From contig JARGOX010000020.1 in the NCBI GenBank assembly GCA_029233925.1, positions 1 to 64,000 on the forward strand: DNA of 64,000 bases. Reading direction: 5' to 3'. Every line of letters starts with the position of its first letter. Positions within the stretch are counted from its first letter, which is position 1. The notes under the pieces are model-generated. The model was given only the letters and a program-made list of their open reading frames with translations. It did not search any database and was not told the origin of the DNA. This DNA is from Rhizobiaceae bacterium. GTDB taxonomy: Bacteria; Pseudomonadota; Alphaproteobacteria; Rhizobiales; Rhizobiaceae. This document shows, one piece after another, positions 45,913 to 54,383 of this stretch. Made by a program: the position numbers and the translations under genes.

Positions 45913-46817
45913 CACGCGTCCTTGTCACGGGCGGCACCGGGTCGGTCGGCCGTTTCTTTGTGGCATTTCTGCTGGAGCACCAATATCAGGTGACAGTGGC
46001 TGGCCGCACCCCGCCGCCGGCAGACATGTTTCAATCACCGGTCGGCTTTCGCCCGCTCACCCTCAGTCCAAAAACACCCTATGAGCCAATCGTCGAGGAT
46101 ATGGACTGCCTTGTACATGCGGGTTTCGACCATGTTCCGGGGCGCTACCGCGGCGGTGAAGGCGATGATATTCGTGGGTTCTGGGACCGCAATTTCCTGT
46201 CGACCCTGTTGCTTTTCCATTCGGCCCGGCAGGCGGGCCTGCGCAGAGGCGTTTTTCTGTCAAGCCGCGCCGTCTACGGTGTTCAGCCACCCGGAACCAG
46301 GCTTGCTGAACAGATGGAATGCCATCCCGACACCCATTACGGCGCGGTCAAACTGGCCTGCGAACGCCATCTTTCAAAGCTCTCCACAACAACGGATCTG
46401 ACCATTGCCTCCCTGCGGGCAACGGGTGTCTATGGACAGTCTGCTGCAGGGGTAAAACACAAATGGTCCGGTCTGTTTGACGATTATCTGAGCGGCAAGA
46501 CGATTGCGCCACGCTGCGGCACCGAAATCCACGGACGGGATCTGGCCCGGGCAGTCGTTCTCCTGCTGGAGCAACCCGCTGATGCCCTGTCCGGCGAATG
46601 TTTCAATGCCTCGGACCTCCTGCTTGATCACCATGACTTGCTGGACATCGTCAAGCAGCACCGTGGGTGCCCGCACCCGCTTCCTGCCCGAGCCGATGCT
46701 ACCGGCTATAACGTGATGAGCACCGAAAAGCTGACGCAACTGGGCTGGCAGCCCGGTGGAAGACCATTGCTAAGGCAAAGTGTTGTTGAGATGCTGGAGA
46801 AGGACTTGCCGGTCTGA
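45909..46817 (+). CDS. sqdC: NAD-dependent epimerase/reductase, SqdC candidate
   Basis: This 302-residue extended SDR protein starts at a GTG overlapping the sqdD stop: VTRVLVTGGTGSVGRFFVAF. The catalytic tyrosine and lysine are in HYGAVKLACERHL. In several alphaproteobacteria, sqdB and sqdD are followed by sqdC, a reductase-like gene involved in sulfolipid formation; order and family fit here. The symbol is by context, and a separate sugar-epimerase role is possible. Confidence 0.72.
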   Translation: MTRVLVTGGTGSVGRFFVAFLLEHQYQVTVAGRTPPPADMFQSPVGFRPLTLSPKTPYEPIVEDMDCLVHAGFDHVPGRYRGGEGDDIRGFWDRNFLSTLLLFHSARQAGLRRGVFLSSRAVYGVQPPGTRLAEQMECHPDTHYGAVKLACERHLSKLSTTTDLTIASLRATGVYGQSAAGVKHKWSGLFDDYLSGKTIAPRCGTEIHGRDLARAVVLLLEQPADALSGECFNASDLLLDHHDLLDIVKQHRGCPHPLPARADATGYNVMSTEKLTQLGWQPGGRPLLRQSVVEMLEKDLPV

Positions 46818-47124
46818 GCGCCCTGATTTGCGTTCGAATGGGGCTTCCTGTCGCTGCGTGAACTGCCCGCAAAAAACTGGGTCAAATTCAAGGACGCTTT
46901 GTTCTGACATTGCTCACCTATTAACGCCATTAGCGAAAGCAAAGTGTCATTCGGCGGAGCATGTGATGGCACATGTCATCCAGGTTCCATCCGAGGCGCA
47001 TGGCCTGCAGCGCACCTTTGCCGATCTGTATCGCCGCTATACCGGCGACGTCTTACAGTCAGGTTGAGTCTTCTCATCGTTGCTCACCTCTCCCCGATAA
47101 GTTCCTGATTTCGGTTCGATCCGG
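46818..47124. other. Gap between convergent sqdC and transporter genes
   Basis: A tiny frame at 46966-47067 (33 residues, MAHVIQVPSEAHGLQRTF at its start) has an ATG, but no good ribosome-binding site and no recognisable family. It may be a fragment of a lost gene. No terminator is obvious. Confidence 0.4.
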
Positions 47125-48015
47125 TCAGGACTTCTGTTGCGGCGTTTGCCCGGCGTGTTTGCGCTCTCTCCAAATGATGTAAATTCCGCTGACGACGATC
47201 ACTGCCGCCCCCAAAAACGCCGATCGGTCAGGAACCTCATTCCAGATCAGCCAGCCAAAAGTTGTTGCCCAGACCAGGCCCGAATAGTCCAGAGGCGCGA
47301 CAATAGCGGCCGGAGCCAGGCGGAATGCCTGTGTCATCATTGTCATGCCTGCCGTTCCGAACAGGGCGATTGCAGCGAAGAGCCACAGGTCTTCAAGCCG
47401 GACCGGCTGCCAGACGAAGGGGACGATGAACGCGCTCAAGAATGCGCTGGCGCCTGTCAGATAGAGGAGCATCGTCCAGACACTCTCGCGTTGATCAACC
47501 CATCGGGCACTGAGCATGAGCAGCGCATAGACGAAGGCGGTCAACACCGGCAGCAACGCGGCCGGCTGGAACGCTGCAGTGCCGGGGCGAATGACGATCA
47601 GCACGCCGATAAATCCGACAAGCACCGCCAGCCATCGGCGGCGGCCAACCTGTTCGCGAAGGAAAACGGCCGAAATCGCCGTGATGAACAAAGGTGCGAC
47701 GAAGATAAGCGCAGTCGCTTCTGCCAGGTCCAGATGGATAAAGCTTGTAAAGAACAGAACCGTCGCCACGATCCACAGAAATCCGCGCAGGAAATGCGCT
47801 GCCGGACGAGGAGAGCGCAAGGCGCCGCGCCCGCTCATCACGACGGTAAGGACAATGGCAAAGGGCAGTGCGATGATGTTGCGCAGGAACAGAATCTGCA
47901 GAGGCGAATATGCCGCGACAAGGTACTTCGCGAGCGCGTCATTGGCACTGAGGCACGCGACCCCTGCACACATCATCACGATTCCTGCGGCCGTCTTGTC
48001 CTGCGTTTCCGCCAT
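47125..48015 (-). CDS. EamA/DMT-family transporter under LysR control
   Basis: This 296-residue inner-membrane protein has ten hydrophobic helices in two EamA halves, with family motifs such as CLSANDALAKYL, ATALIFVAPLFITAISAVFL and ATTFGWLIWNEVPD. The cargo is unknown. The ATG at 48015 gives a normal N-terminus. It diverges from the lysR gene across a 178-bp gap with a LysR-type operator, so it is the probable regulated target. Confidence 0.88.
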   Translation of the reverse strand: MAETQDKTAAGIVMMCAGVACLSANDALAKYLVAAYSPLQILFLRNIIALPFAIVLTVVMSGRGALRSPRPAAHFLRGFLWIVATVLFFTSFIHLDLAEATALIFVAPLFITAISAVFLREQVGRRRWLAVLVGFIGVLIVIRPGTAAFQPAALLPVLTAFVYALLMLSARWVDQRESVWTMLLYLTGASAFLSAFIVPFVWQPVRLEDLWLFAAIALFGTAGMTMMTQAFRLAPAAIVAPLDYSGLVWATTFGWLIWNEVPDRSAFLGAAVIVVSGIYIIWRERKHAGQTPQQKS

Positions 48016-48158
48016 TTTGCTTTGCACATCAGCCCCCTCTCCGGATCGCGCCGGTGATCCCGCGCATCGTTTCAGCCCCCGCCGCACTTTCCCACCGTTT
48101 GGGCAAGAGAAACAGTAAACCGTGACAAAACGACTGTAAAATATATATAAAGGCATCT

Positions 48159-48181
48159 ATTGATCTGAAATAAATATCAAT
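48159..48181. promoter_or_regulatory. LysR-type operator (perfect inverted repeat)
   Basis: ATTGAT, 11 bases, then ATCAAT form a perfect T-N11-A inverted repeat 12 bp before the lysR ATG, in the gap shared with the divergent transporter gene. This is the classic layout for autoregulation and control of the divergent target by a LysR protein. Confidence 0.7.
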
Positions 48182-48193
48182 CAGGTGCGAAAC

Positions 48194-49090
48194 ATGAACC
48201 TTCGCCAGATCAGGCAATTCATTGCAGTTGCTGAGGAACTGCATTTTGGCCGGGCAGCCGAACGGCTGAACATGACGCAGCCGCCGCTTAGCATGTCAAT
48301 TCGCGCATTGGAAGAAACGCTTGGCGTCCAGCTTTTCAACCGAACGAGAAAGAGCGTTGCGCTGACATCGGCTGGGGCGATCTGGCTGGATCATGCGCGA
48401 AAAGTGCTGGCCGATGCCGAGCGCCTCCCGGGCATCGCACAGCGCGCCGCCCAAGGGCAGCTCGGTCAACTGCGTCTCGCATTCGTCAGCATCGCGAGCT
48501 ACACCCTGCTGCCCGACCTGGTCTGCCGCTTTCGCGCTGCCTTTCCAGACGTCCGGGTCGAATTGCGCGAGGCGACGAGCGATGTGCAATTCGATGCCTT
48601 GGCCAAGGGCGAAATAGACGCCGGTATCATCATTCACCCTGGCGAAGGTTTTCGACCAGCTTTGTCCCACCACTCGCTTCCAAGCGAACCTTTGGTAGCG
48701 GCCGTCTCGCAATGTCATATTCCCTCCTCTGCGATCCTGTCGCAATCCATTGCTTTCGAGCAGATCGCGGATGCGCCCCTCATTTTCATTCCGCGCCAGG
48801 TCGCGCCCGCCTATTTCGACATCGTCGCCGATTATTATGCGGTACACGGAAAGCCGCTTCGTATCTATCAGGAAGCGATCCAGATGCAGACCATTATCGG
48901 CCTCGTCGCCGCCGGCCTCGGCATTTCACTGGTGCCCAGATCAATGACCGAGATGAGTCGCAAGGGCGTTCATTACCTGTCGCTGGAGGGGCCCACGCCA
49001 ACGGTCGAAACCTGCATGATCTGGAAGGACGACGGGGATCAGCCTGCACTCCAGTCTTTCCTTGACCTGCTGGATCCCGCAGTGCGTTGA
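48194..49090 (+). CDS. LysR-family transcriptional regulator
   Basis: This 298-residue protein has an N-terminal winged helix-turn-helix (MNLRQIRQFIAVAEELHFGR, then AERLNMTQPPLSMSIRALEE). The periplasmic-binding-like effector domain begins near GQLRLAFVSIASYTLLPDLV. It probably controls the divergent EamA transporter; the effector is unknown. The ATG at 48194 is preferred over a GTG three codons up because it matches the family start. Confidence 0.93.
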   Translation: MNLRQIRQFIAVAEELHFGRAAERLNMTQPPLSMSIRALEETLGVQLFNRTRKSVALTSAGAIWLDHARKVLADAERLPGIAQRAAQGQLGQLRLAFVSIASYTLLPDLVCRFRAAFPDVRVELREATSDVQFDALAKGEIDAGIIIHPGEGFRPALSHHSLPSEPLVAAVSQCHIPSSAILSQSIAFEQIADAPLIFIPRQVAPAYFDIVADYYAVHGKPLRIYQEAIQMQTIIGLVAAGLGISLVPRSMTEMSRKGVHYLSLEGPTPTVETCMIWKDDGDQPALQSFLDLLDPAVR

Positions 49091-49215
49091 TGCAGCAGGT
49101 TGACAATCCCGAGCGATTGAAAACCTGCGGTGCTGCCGACGGATTGGGTTCTCACGGCACACCCTTTCATCCGCACTCCCCTGCCTTGGCTTCGGTCCCC
49201 GCGCCAAGCGCCGCC

Positions 49216-49430
49216 CGAGCGCAGTGAAGATACGGCCTGCGAAGTTGAACTGGCCCGCACCGGGTCCACGATTTTGCTGGATCCCGGACAATCAAGTCTG
49301 GAAGCGGCCGGTGCGCATGCCTTTTCTCCTGACATGAAGGCATTTTTGGAACCTGCGAAACGTCGGTTCTTGGCGGCATTCCCCATCATCGGGACTTTTA
49401 CCGGAAGCTTTCTCTACGCACCAGCGTGTT
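49216..49430 (+). pseudogene. Decayed ferredoxin domain of an oxygenase reductase
   Basis: The translated stretch EDTACEVELARTGSTILLDP and PGQSSLEAAGAHAF parallels the intact reductase C-terminus at 63240-63345 (EDTTFEVELARTGTTIVVEP, PGQSILEAAEAAGADVFG). Downstream, bases such as TTCTTGGCGGCATTCC match as well. The segment with the iron-sulphur cysteines is frame-shifted and replaced. No start codon or N-terminal FAD domain is visible. It is a dead, partial paralogue of the gene at 62517-63506, left next to the lysR gene. Confidence 0.8.
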
Positions 49431-49586
49431 ATTTGGCTCGTGAGAACCTTCATTGTTAACCGAACGGTCCGCTTTTATGGCATGAAAATTCTAAAATGTA
49501 CAAAATTTTCTTCATATATTTCAAACATATACAAATTTTTTTACAGGGAAAGAAAAATTTCCTCCTCAAAGAGCTTTACAAAAAGC

Positions 49587-49630
49587 ACCGATCGGTACAT
49601 ATATTAACACCATAAGAGTACCGATCGGTA
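49587..49630. promoter_or_regulatory. Paired palindromic operators (TetR-type)
   Basis: ACCGATCGGT occurs at 49587-49596 and 49620-49629, each flanked by A or TA. The copies are 33 bp apart, about three helical turns on the same DNA face. They lie 50-90 bp upstream of the secreted hydrolase gene. Twelve-base palindromes of this type are common TetR-family operators; no TetR gene is in the window. Confidence 0.65.
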
Positions 49631-49679
49631 AACTTATGGCATTGTGCAAACACCCGCTCTCAGCCAAATGGAGGTTACA

Positions 49680-50477
49680 ATGAGTGCCTATTCAAAATCG
49701 TTCCCCGGAAACCAGATCCGTCAAAGCATCATGGCTTTGGCAGGTGCAGCCGTGCTTACGGCATCGATCGTCAGCGGCGGCGCCCTAGCTGATAACAGTG
49801 GACTTCCCGATCCGGGTTTCGAGATCGTTCAGGGCAGAACCGCCCTCCTGGTCACCGACCCGCAGAATGATTTTCTCAGCCCCGATGGCGTGACATGGGG
49901 AGTCGTTGGAAAGAATGTCGAAGCCAATGGCACCGTCGAGAACATCGACCGCCTGTTCGCCGCGGCGAAAAAAACGGGAATGCCGGTCTTTATCTCCCCG
50001 CACTATTATTACCCCCATGATCATGGCTGGAAATTCGAAGGCGCTCTGGAAGCCCTCATGCACAAGATTGGCATGTTCGACCGCAAGGGACCGCTTTCAA
50101 CGGAAGGTTTTGAAGGCTCCGGGGCTGACTGGCTCGATCAATACAAGAAATACATCGAGGACGGTGAAACTGTCGTAACCAGCCCACACAAGGTTTTTGG
50201 ACCCGAGACGAATGACCTCGTTCTGCAGATGCGCAAACAGGGCATCGACAAGGTCATCATCGCCGGCATGTCGGCCAATCTGTGCACCGAGTCTCACATG
50301 CGGGCACTGGTTGAACAGGGTTTCGAAGTCATGGTCGTGCCTGACGCAACAGGCGCCGCCCAGGTTCCCGGCTATGACGGCTTTGCAGCGGCAGTCACCA
50401 ATTTCCGCATGATCGCCAGCCATGTTGCCAACACCGATATGGCCGTCACAGCGATCAACGCCGCAGCCGCCCGCTGA
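49680..50477 (+). CDS. Secreted isochorismatase-family cysteine hydrolase
   Basis: This 265-residue protein has an isochorismatase fold preceded by a signal peptide (SIMALAGAAVLTASIVSGGA, cleavage after about residue 37), so it acts in the periplasm, which is unusual for this family. The catalytic triad is intact: Asp60 in LLVTDPQNDF, Lys171 in SPHKVFGPE and Cys202 in SANLCTESH. It should hydrolyse an amide or related bond; the substrate is unknown. GGAGG precedes the ATG at 49680. Paired TetR-type operators lie upstream. Confidence 0.88.
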   Translation: MSAYSKSFPGNQIRQSIMALAGAAVLTASIVSGGALADNSGLPDPGFEIVQGRTALLVTDPQNDFLSPDGVTWGVVGKNVEANGTVENIDRLFAAAKKTGMPVFISPHYYYPHDHGWKFEGALEALMHKIGMFDRKGPLSTEGFEGSGADWLDQYKKYIEDGETVVTSPHKVFGPETNDLVLQMRKQGIDKVIIAGMSANLCTESHMRALVEQGFEVMVVPDATGAAQVPGYDGFAAAVTNFRMIASHVANTDMAVTAINAAAAR

Positions 50478-50502
50478 CACCCGCGATTTGCACGTGTCCC
50501 CG

Positions 50503-50789
50503 GCGCGCCGCCCCTCCGGCGCGCAGGTCTCCGATCATCCGGCCGCTCCCCCCGGACCGGTTGGTCGGAGACCCACCAGACCTTGGGGATATCAGGATAA
50601 AAAGGATGACCCGCGATCACCAGCCCCCGACACCGCAGCAAAGGCAGCGACGGAATTGCGCCCGGGATGCGTGGGTATCCTGCAAACCCGGTCTCTGAAA
50701 GCCTTGCGACCTTCGTACAGGTCGCAACAAGGCTCCACGGGATCACCCAGTTCGGCAATGCTATCGCCGGTTACAGCCTTGATAGCATT
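50503..50789. repeat. Series of inverted repeats in the isochorismatase-YHS gap
   Basis: Four stems lie close together: GCGCGCC/GGCGCGC (50503-50524); GGTCTCCGA/TCGGAGACC (50526-50534 with 50565-50573, enclosing a CCGG/CCGG stem); GCCTTGCGACC with GGTCGCAACAAGGC (50701-50711 with 50720-50733); and AATGCTATC/GATAGCATT (50757-50765 with 50781-50789). None is followed by a T-run. The first may end the upstream transcript. The rest could be a structured leader of the YHS gene or remnants of a decayed element. Confidence 0.55.
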
Positions 50790-50891
50790 CCGATACCGCC
50801 GGTCTCCGGCGTTTCCATTCGCTGACTTCATGGGAGGCGAAATACACCCAAACCGCCTGAAAAATGGCAACAACTCAAAAGGAATATCAAG

Positions 50892-51395
50892 ATGAAAACC
50901 ACCAAAAACCTGATCACGGCAGCAACGCTTGTTGGTGCACTGTTCACCGCCACGTCGGCATTCGCCGTTGATGAATACAATGTCTCAAAGGGCACCACAG
51001 TTGATGGACATGGCGTGGCCTTTCGCGCCAACGATGTCGTCGCGCTTGTGAACGGTCTGGGGATCGTCCCGGGCCAGGCCAGGTACACCCACGTATATGA
51101 CGGCGTCGCTTACTATTTTGGATCTGAAGCGACAAAGAAGCAGTTTGCATCAGCACCGGAGAAATACATGCCCAAATATGGTGGATATTGCGCCTATGGC
51201 GTTGCCAAGGGAAAGAAGCTCGATGGAAGCCCGCGTTTCGCCGACATCGTTGATGGCAAACTTTACCTGTTTCTCAACGCCCAGGTTTTCAAAGCCTATG
51301 AAAAAGACAAGGCAGGTGTCCTCGCCAAGGCAGCAGAAAATTGGCCAGCGATGCATCATGTGTCTGTGGCGACCGTCAACGCTGGAGGCAGCTGA
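50892..51395 (+). CDS. Secreted YHS-domain protein
   Basis: This 167-residue protein has a signal peptide (LITAATLVGALFTATSAFA). The YHS-type core has Tyr-His-rich metal-binding-like motifs: YDGVAYYFGSEATKKQFASA, PEKYMPKYGGYCAYGVAKG and then DIVDGKLYLFLNAQVFKAYE. YHS domains are found in metal-handling proteins. This duplicated, secreted form is common in alphaproteobacteria without a known function. It follows the secreted hydrolase and may belong to the same response. Confidence 0.88.
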   Translation: MKTTKNLITAATLVGALFTATSAFAVDEYNVSKGTTVDGHGVAFRANDVVALVNGLGIVPGQARYTHVYDGVAYYFGSEATKKQFASAPEKYMPKYGGYCAYGVAKGKKLDGSPRFADIVDGKLYLFLNAQVFKAYEKDKAGVLAKAAENWPAMHHVSVATVNAGGS

Positions 51396-51684
51396 CTTTT
51401 GACCGGTGTTCTGCGGAACCCGGTCGGCGAATTGTTGGCAATTGCTTCAAAAAACACTGCAAACCAAACAATGAGGCAGGCGCGCATCGAAATACGCGCC
51501 TGCAATGGGCAAAAGAGAAAACCCGTTCACAAGAGAATATACGTACGTGCCACCCGCCTCAACCGGTCTGCTACCCCGACCCTGACGCACGGGCCAGACT
51601 TCCATGACCCCGGCGCACATAACCAATGCGCCACCGGCAAGCTCCAACGGCGTGAGGGTCTCGTTTCGCTCAAATTCATTTTAG
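51396..51684. other. Intergenic stretch after the YHS gene
   Basis: GCAGGCGCG and CGCGCCTGC (51476-51484 with 51495-51503) form a 9-bp hairpin 80 bp after the YHS stop. It has no T-run but is likely part of the transcript end. No coding frame here is supported. Confidence 0.45.
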
Positions 51685-51849
51685 GTGTCACTGGAGTTTT
51701 TCTTGGCTGATCCGCGCTGGAAGGCCTATGCGCAGAGAACCCGACCCTTGCAGATCAGCCGGGAAAACAAGGTCCTGATCCCCGCACCCGTCAGCCCCTG
51801 GGCAACAGATGACCCTCCCCTGGACATGGCAGCGCAGCCGGGAGAATAA
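51685..51849 (+). pseudogene. Relic resembling the C-terminus of a NIPSNAP-type protein
   Basis: The frame after a stop at 51682 encodes FFLADPRWKAYAQRTRPLQI, then SRENKVLIPAPVSPWA, ending at TAA (51847-51849). The DPRW..Y pattern and the PAP.SP ending are like NIPSNAP-domain proteins, but only about 50 codons remain and there is no ribosome-binding site. It fits the picture of a region with several decayed genes. The family match is from memory. Confidence 0.4.
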
Positions 51850-52207
51850 TCTGGTGAGGTAATCTGATTGAGCGTGATGGCTGCGGTTGCTTCCCCCAAG
51901 CGGACAGCCCTTCCGGGTGAAACGAAAATTTCTTAGAGAGCCGTCACAATGCATTCGGTATTGCGGTGAATTACGGGATTGAATTGTCGCAATGACCAAA
52001 CAAACACCTTGATCTGATCAGAGCGTGACGATCGAAAACGTCTGCGCTCCGTCGATAAAGGTACACGCCGGATGGCCCGCGACAGGCAGGAAACTCATAA
52101 AGATGGCAAGACTTTTTCCAATACTGCCGTTTTCAATGAAATCGGCCCGAAGCAGCCATACGTCTTTTCATTTGCAGATTGCCGCAAAGTGTCAGCACCT
52201 GCTGGCT
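51850..52207. other. Gap before the gntR gene without a supported gene
   Basis: This stretch lies downstream of the minus-strand gntR gene and downstream of the relic. Short frames are present, but none has coding character. No terminator with a T-run is visible. Confidence 0.4.
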
Positions 52208-52996
52208 TTACGGCGATTCCAGTAGGCTGGGGTCGGTTCCGTTCGACGGTTCCCCCACAGACAGGGCGACGATATCCAGACGGAGCAGGTGCTTGGCGAG
52301 AAAGACCGGCTTGCCACGCCGGCTCAATACTGTTGTCAGGCTGGTCAAGTGCTGATCGCTGCGCATGCGACTGAAACCCGTTCGGGACGTGCTGGCAGAA
52401 CCCGCAGCTATACGCCAGACGGTTGGAACACATTTGGAGCGGAATTGCGGACCAAGAGCCGAAAGCAATGTCTGGCCACTGCTCGCCTCCAGCTCTGTCA
52501 GGTGAAGGGGAATGGACGTGTCGGAAGCTGAAACGATTTCCAGGGCAGAAACCACAGGCTCATCACCAAACAAAAACAGACTTTCCCGGCAGATGAGATC
52601 GCCATGATCATCTGGCAGTTCAAGCAGCGCGCGGCTCCAGCTCGTTGGCGCGATGGGTTCGGTGCGAATGATCTTGACCGTGAGCGGTCTTGCCGCATGC
52701 AGCATTTCTTCAAGCGGAGCATTGAATGAAGGTGGACGGGCGGAGGGAGCGGCCAATTGCCGCCTGCGCGGATCAACACCGCGTTCAATAACCCCATCTT
52801 CCTCAAGCAGACGCAATGCTTCTCTGAGAACCGTTCTGCTGACCCCCAGTTCGGCGGAAAGCTCTATTTCCGGTGGGATGGCATCGCCAGGACGCCCCTG
52901 TTTGCGCAAAGCGCCGACGAGCCTGTCATAGACCTGCACGGAAAGCGGACGTCTGTCGCGCACCGGGCGCATGTGGAATTGATGATTATCTGACAT
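52208..52996 (-). CDS. GntR-family transcriptional regulator
   Basis: This 262-residue regulator has an N-terminal winged helix (PLSVQVYDRLVGALRKQGRP, then ELSAELGVSRTVLREALRLL with the recognition helix) and an effector domain of about 160 residues. The effector fold looks UTRA-like (DHGDLICRESLFLFGDEPVV) rather than FadR-like, though the spacing is unusual. It diverges from the aldo/keto reductase gene. The identical palindromes at 53287 and 54650 are the likely binding sites, which would make it the local regulator of the catabolic genes. Confidence 0.85.
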   Translation of the reverse strand: MSDNHQFHMRPVRDRRPLSVQVYDRLVGALRKQGRPGDAIPPEIELSAELGVSRTVLREALRLLEEDGVIERGVDPRRRQLAAPSARPPSFNAPLEEMLHAARPLTVKIIRTEPIAPTSWSRALLELPDDHGDLICRESLFLFGDEPVVSALEIVSASDTSIPLHLTELEASSGQTLLSALGPQFRSKCVPTVWRIAAGSASTSRTGFSRMRSDQHLTSLTTVLSRRGKPVFLAKHLLRLDIVALSVGEPSNGTDPSLLESP

Positions 52997-53286
52997 GCCA
53001 CAGTTCTCTGGAGGTGGTTCTAAATGTGTATGTGGAGAGAGGTCACCAAGCTTTTCTCCATCTAATTTGAATGCATGATCAAGGCTATTGCCGTGGTAAA
53101 TCCCCTAAACGATCATCATCATGAACTACTGACCTTTATCTTGAAACACAACATGGCGTTCATACAGTGTGCCGGCCCTCTTTGGCTGTGTGTTTTGCCT
53201 CCGTTGACCGGTATTCCTCATTCAATCCGGGAAAACACATCATATCCCGGCATGCTTCTGATCCAAAGCGCGCCCTCAATTATGTG
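52997..53286. other. Divergent promoter region between gntR and the aldo/keto reductase gene
   Basis: About 290 bp without a supported gene. It should contain the gntR promoter; the operator for the plus-strand genes begins at 53287. Confidence 0.4.
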
Positions 53287-53308
53287 TTTTATTGTTGAAC
53301 AATGGACA
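53287..53308. promoter_or_regulatory. Operator copy 1 before the aldo/keto reductase gene
   Basis: TTTT followed by ATTGTTGAACAATGGACA contains the palindrome ATTGTT-G-AACAAT, 50 bp before the reductase ATG. All 22 bases are identical to 54650-54671. GntR-family proteins bind such TTGT..ACAA palindromes. Confidence 0.75.
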
Positions 53309-53357
53309 CTGATGTGATTTCTATGCATAGACAGCGATAAAAACAAGGGGCGTCGAA

Positions 53358-54383
53358 ATGCAAAAGATACAACTTGGGGCACGTGGACCCATGGTTTCGC
53401 GGTTTGGCTTTGGCACAATGTCCCTTCTCACCTCCCAGAACCAGACGGAAGCCAGTGCACTTGTGCATCAGGCCCTGGATGCGGGCATAAATCTTGTCGA
53501 TACGGCAGATGTCTATGGCAATGGCGCTGTTGAAGAAGCGCTGAACCATGCCCTGCGCGGGCGACGCAGTGATGTGGTGCTGGCAACCAAGGTCGGATTG
53601 CCAATGAACGGAGACCGCCAGCGCGCGGGCGGCTCGAAACGATGGATCATTGAAGCTGTCGAAGACAGTTTGCGCCGGCTCGGAACAGACTATATCGACC
53701 TTTACCAGTTGCATCGGCCCGATCCGAAAACACCCATCGAGGAGACGGTCGGAGCGCTCGATGCACTTGTTCGGGCGGGCAAGATCCGCTTTGCAGGATC
53801 CTCTGTGTTTCCCGCTGAGATAATGGTTCAATTTCAATGGGAGGCCGAACGGCAGGGAGCGGAGACTTTCGTCAGCGAGCAAGCACCCTATTCGATCCTT
53901 GCCAGAGGCATAGAGAACGCCTCCCTGCCCATCTGTCGGCAATATGGCATGGGGGCCCTGGTTTGGAGCCCACTCAATGGCGGCTGGCTGACCGGTAAAT
54001 ACCGGCATGGCGCGCCGGTTCCTGAAGGGTCTCGCGCTGCAAGCGGCAATCCATTTGTGCGCGCAGATGATACACGCAAGCTTGACCTGGTTGACGCCCT
54101 TCTTGAAGTGGCAGAACGCGCCGGTCTGGGCCTTGCGCATATGAGCCTGGCATGGACCCTTGAACACCCGGCCGTTTCCTCGGTTTTGCTTGGACCAAGA
54201 ACATCTGCCCAACTTGCCGACCTGCTTGGCGCGGACGGCATTGCGCTTCCGGAAGACGTGCTCAACGCCATCGACGAAATTGTTGCCCCTGGTACAAATG
54301 TCGATCCGCGTAATGCGGGATGGGTACCGGTCGGCCTGGCACCTGAACAGAGGCGCTCTCAGCCGGTAAACACCGGCAGTTAA
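53358..54383 (+). CDS. Aldo/keto reductase
   Basis: This 341-residue NADPH-dependent TIM-barrel oxidoreductase has the complete tetrad: Asp48, Tyr53 (DTADVYGNG), Lys78 (VLATKVGL) and His119 (LYQLHRPDP). The cofactor-binding end contains SSVLLGPRTSAQLADLLGAD. It most resembles the YajO/Tas-like group of bacterial reductases. The substrate is unknown, but it shares an identical operator with the kinase gene 333 bp downstream, so it probably acts in the same pathway, for instance on an aldehyde released by the oxygenase. Confidence 0.92.
   Translation: MQKIQLGARGPMVSRFGFGTMSLLTSQNQTEASALVHQALDAGINLVDTADVYGNGAVEEALNHALRGRRSDVVLATKVGLPMNGDRQRAGGSKRWIIEAVEDSLRRLGTDYIDLYQLHRPDPKTPIEETVGALDALVRAGKIRFAGSSVFPAEIMVQFQWEAERQGAETFVSEQAPYSILARGIENASLPICRQYGMGALVWSPLNGGWLTGKYRHGAPVPEGSRAASGNPFVRADDTRKLDLVDALLEVAERAGLGLAHMSLAWTLEHPAVSSVLLGPRTSAQLADLLGADGIALPEDVLNAIDEIVAPGTNVDPRNAGWVPVGLAPEQRRSQPVNTGS

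Noticed and set aside
46966-47067. 33-codon frame downstream of sqdC
   Set aside because: No good ribosome-binding site and no recognisable family. Noted as a possible remnant only.
50592-50873. 94-codon minus-strand frame in the isochorismatase-YHS gap
   Set aside because: It overlaps the inverted-repeat cluster, has no ribosome-binding site and resembles no family I know.
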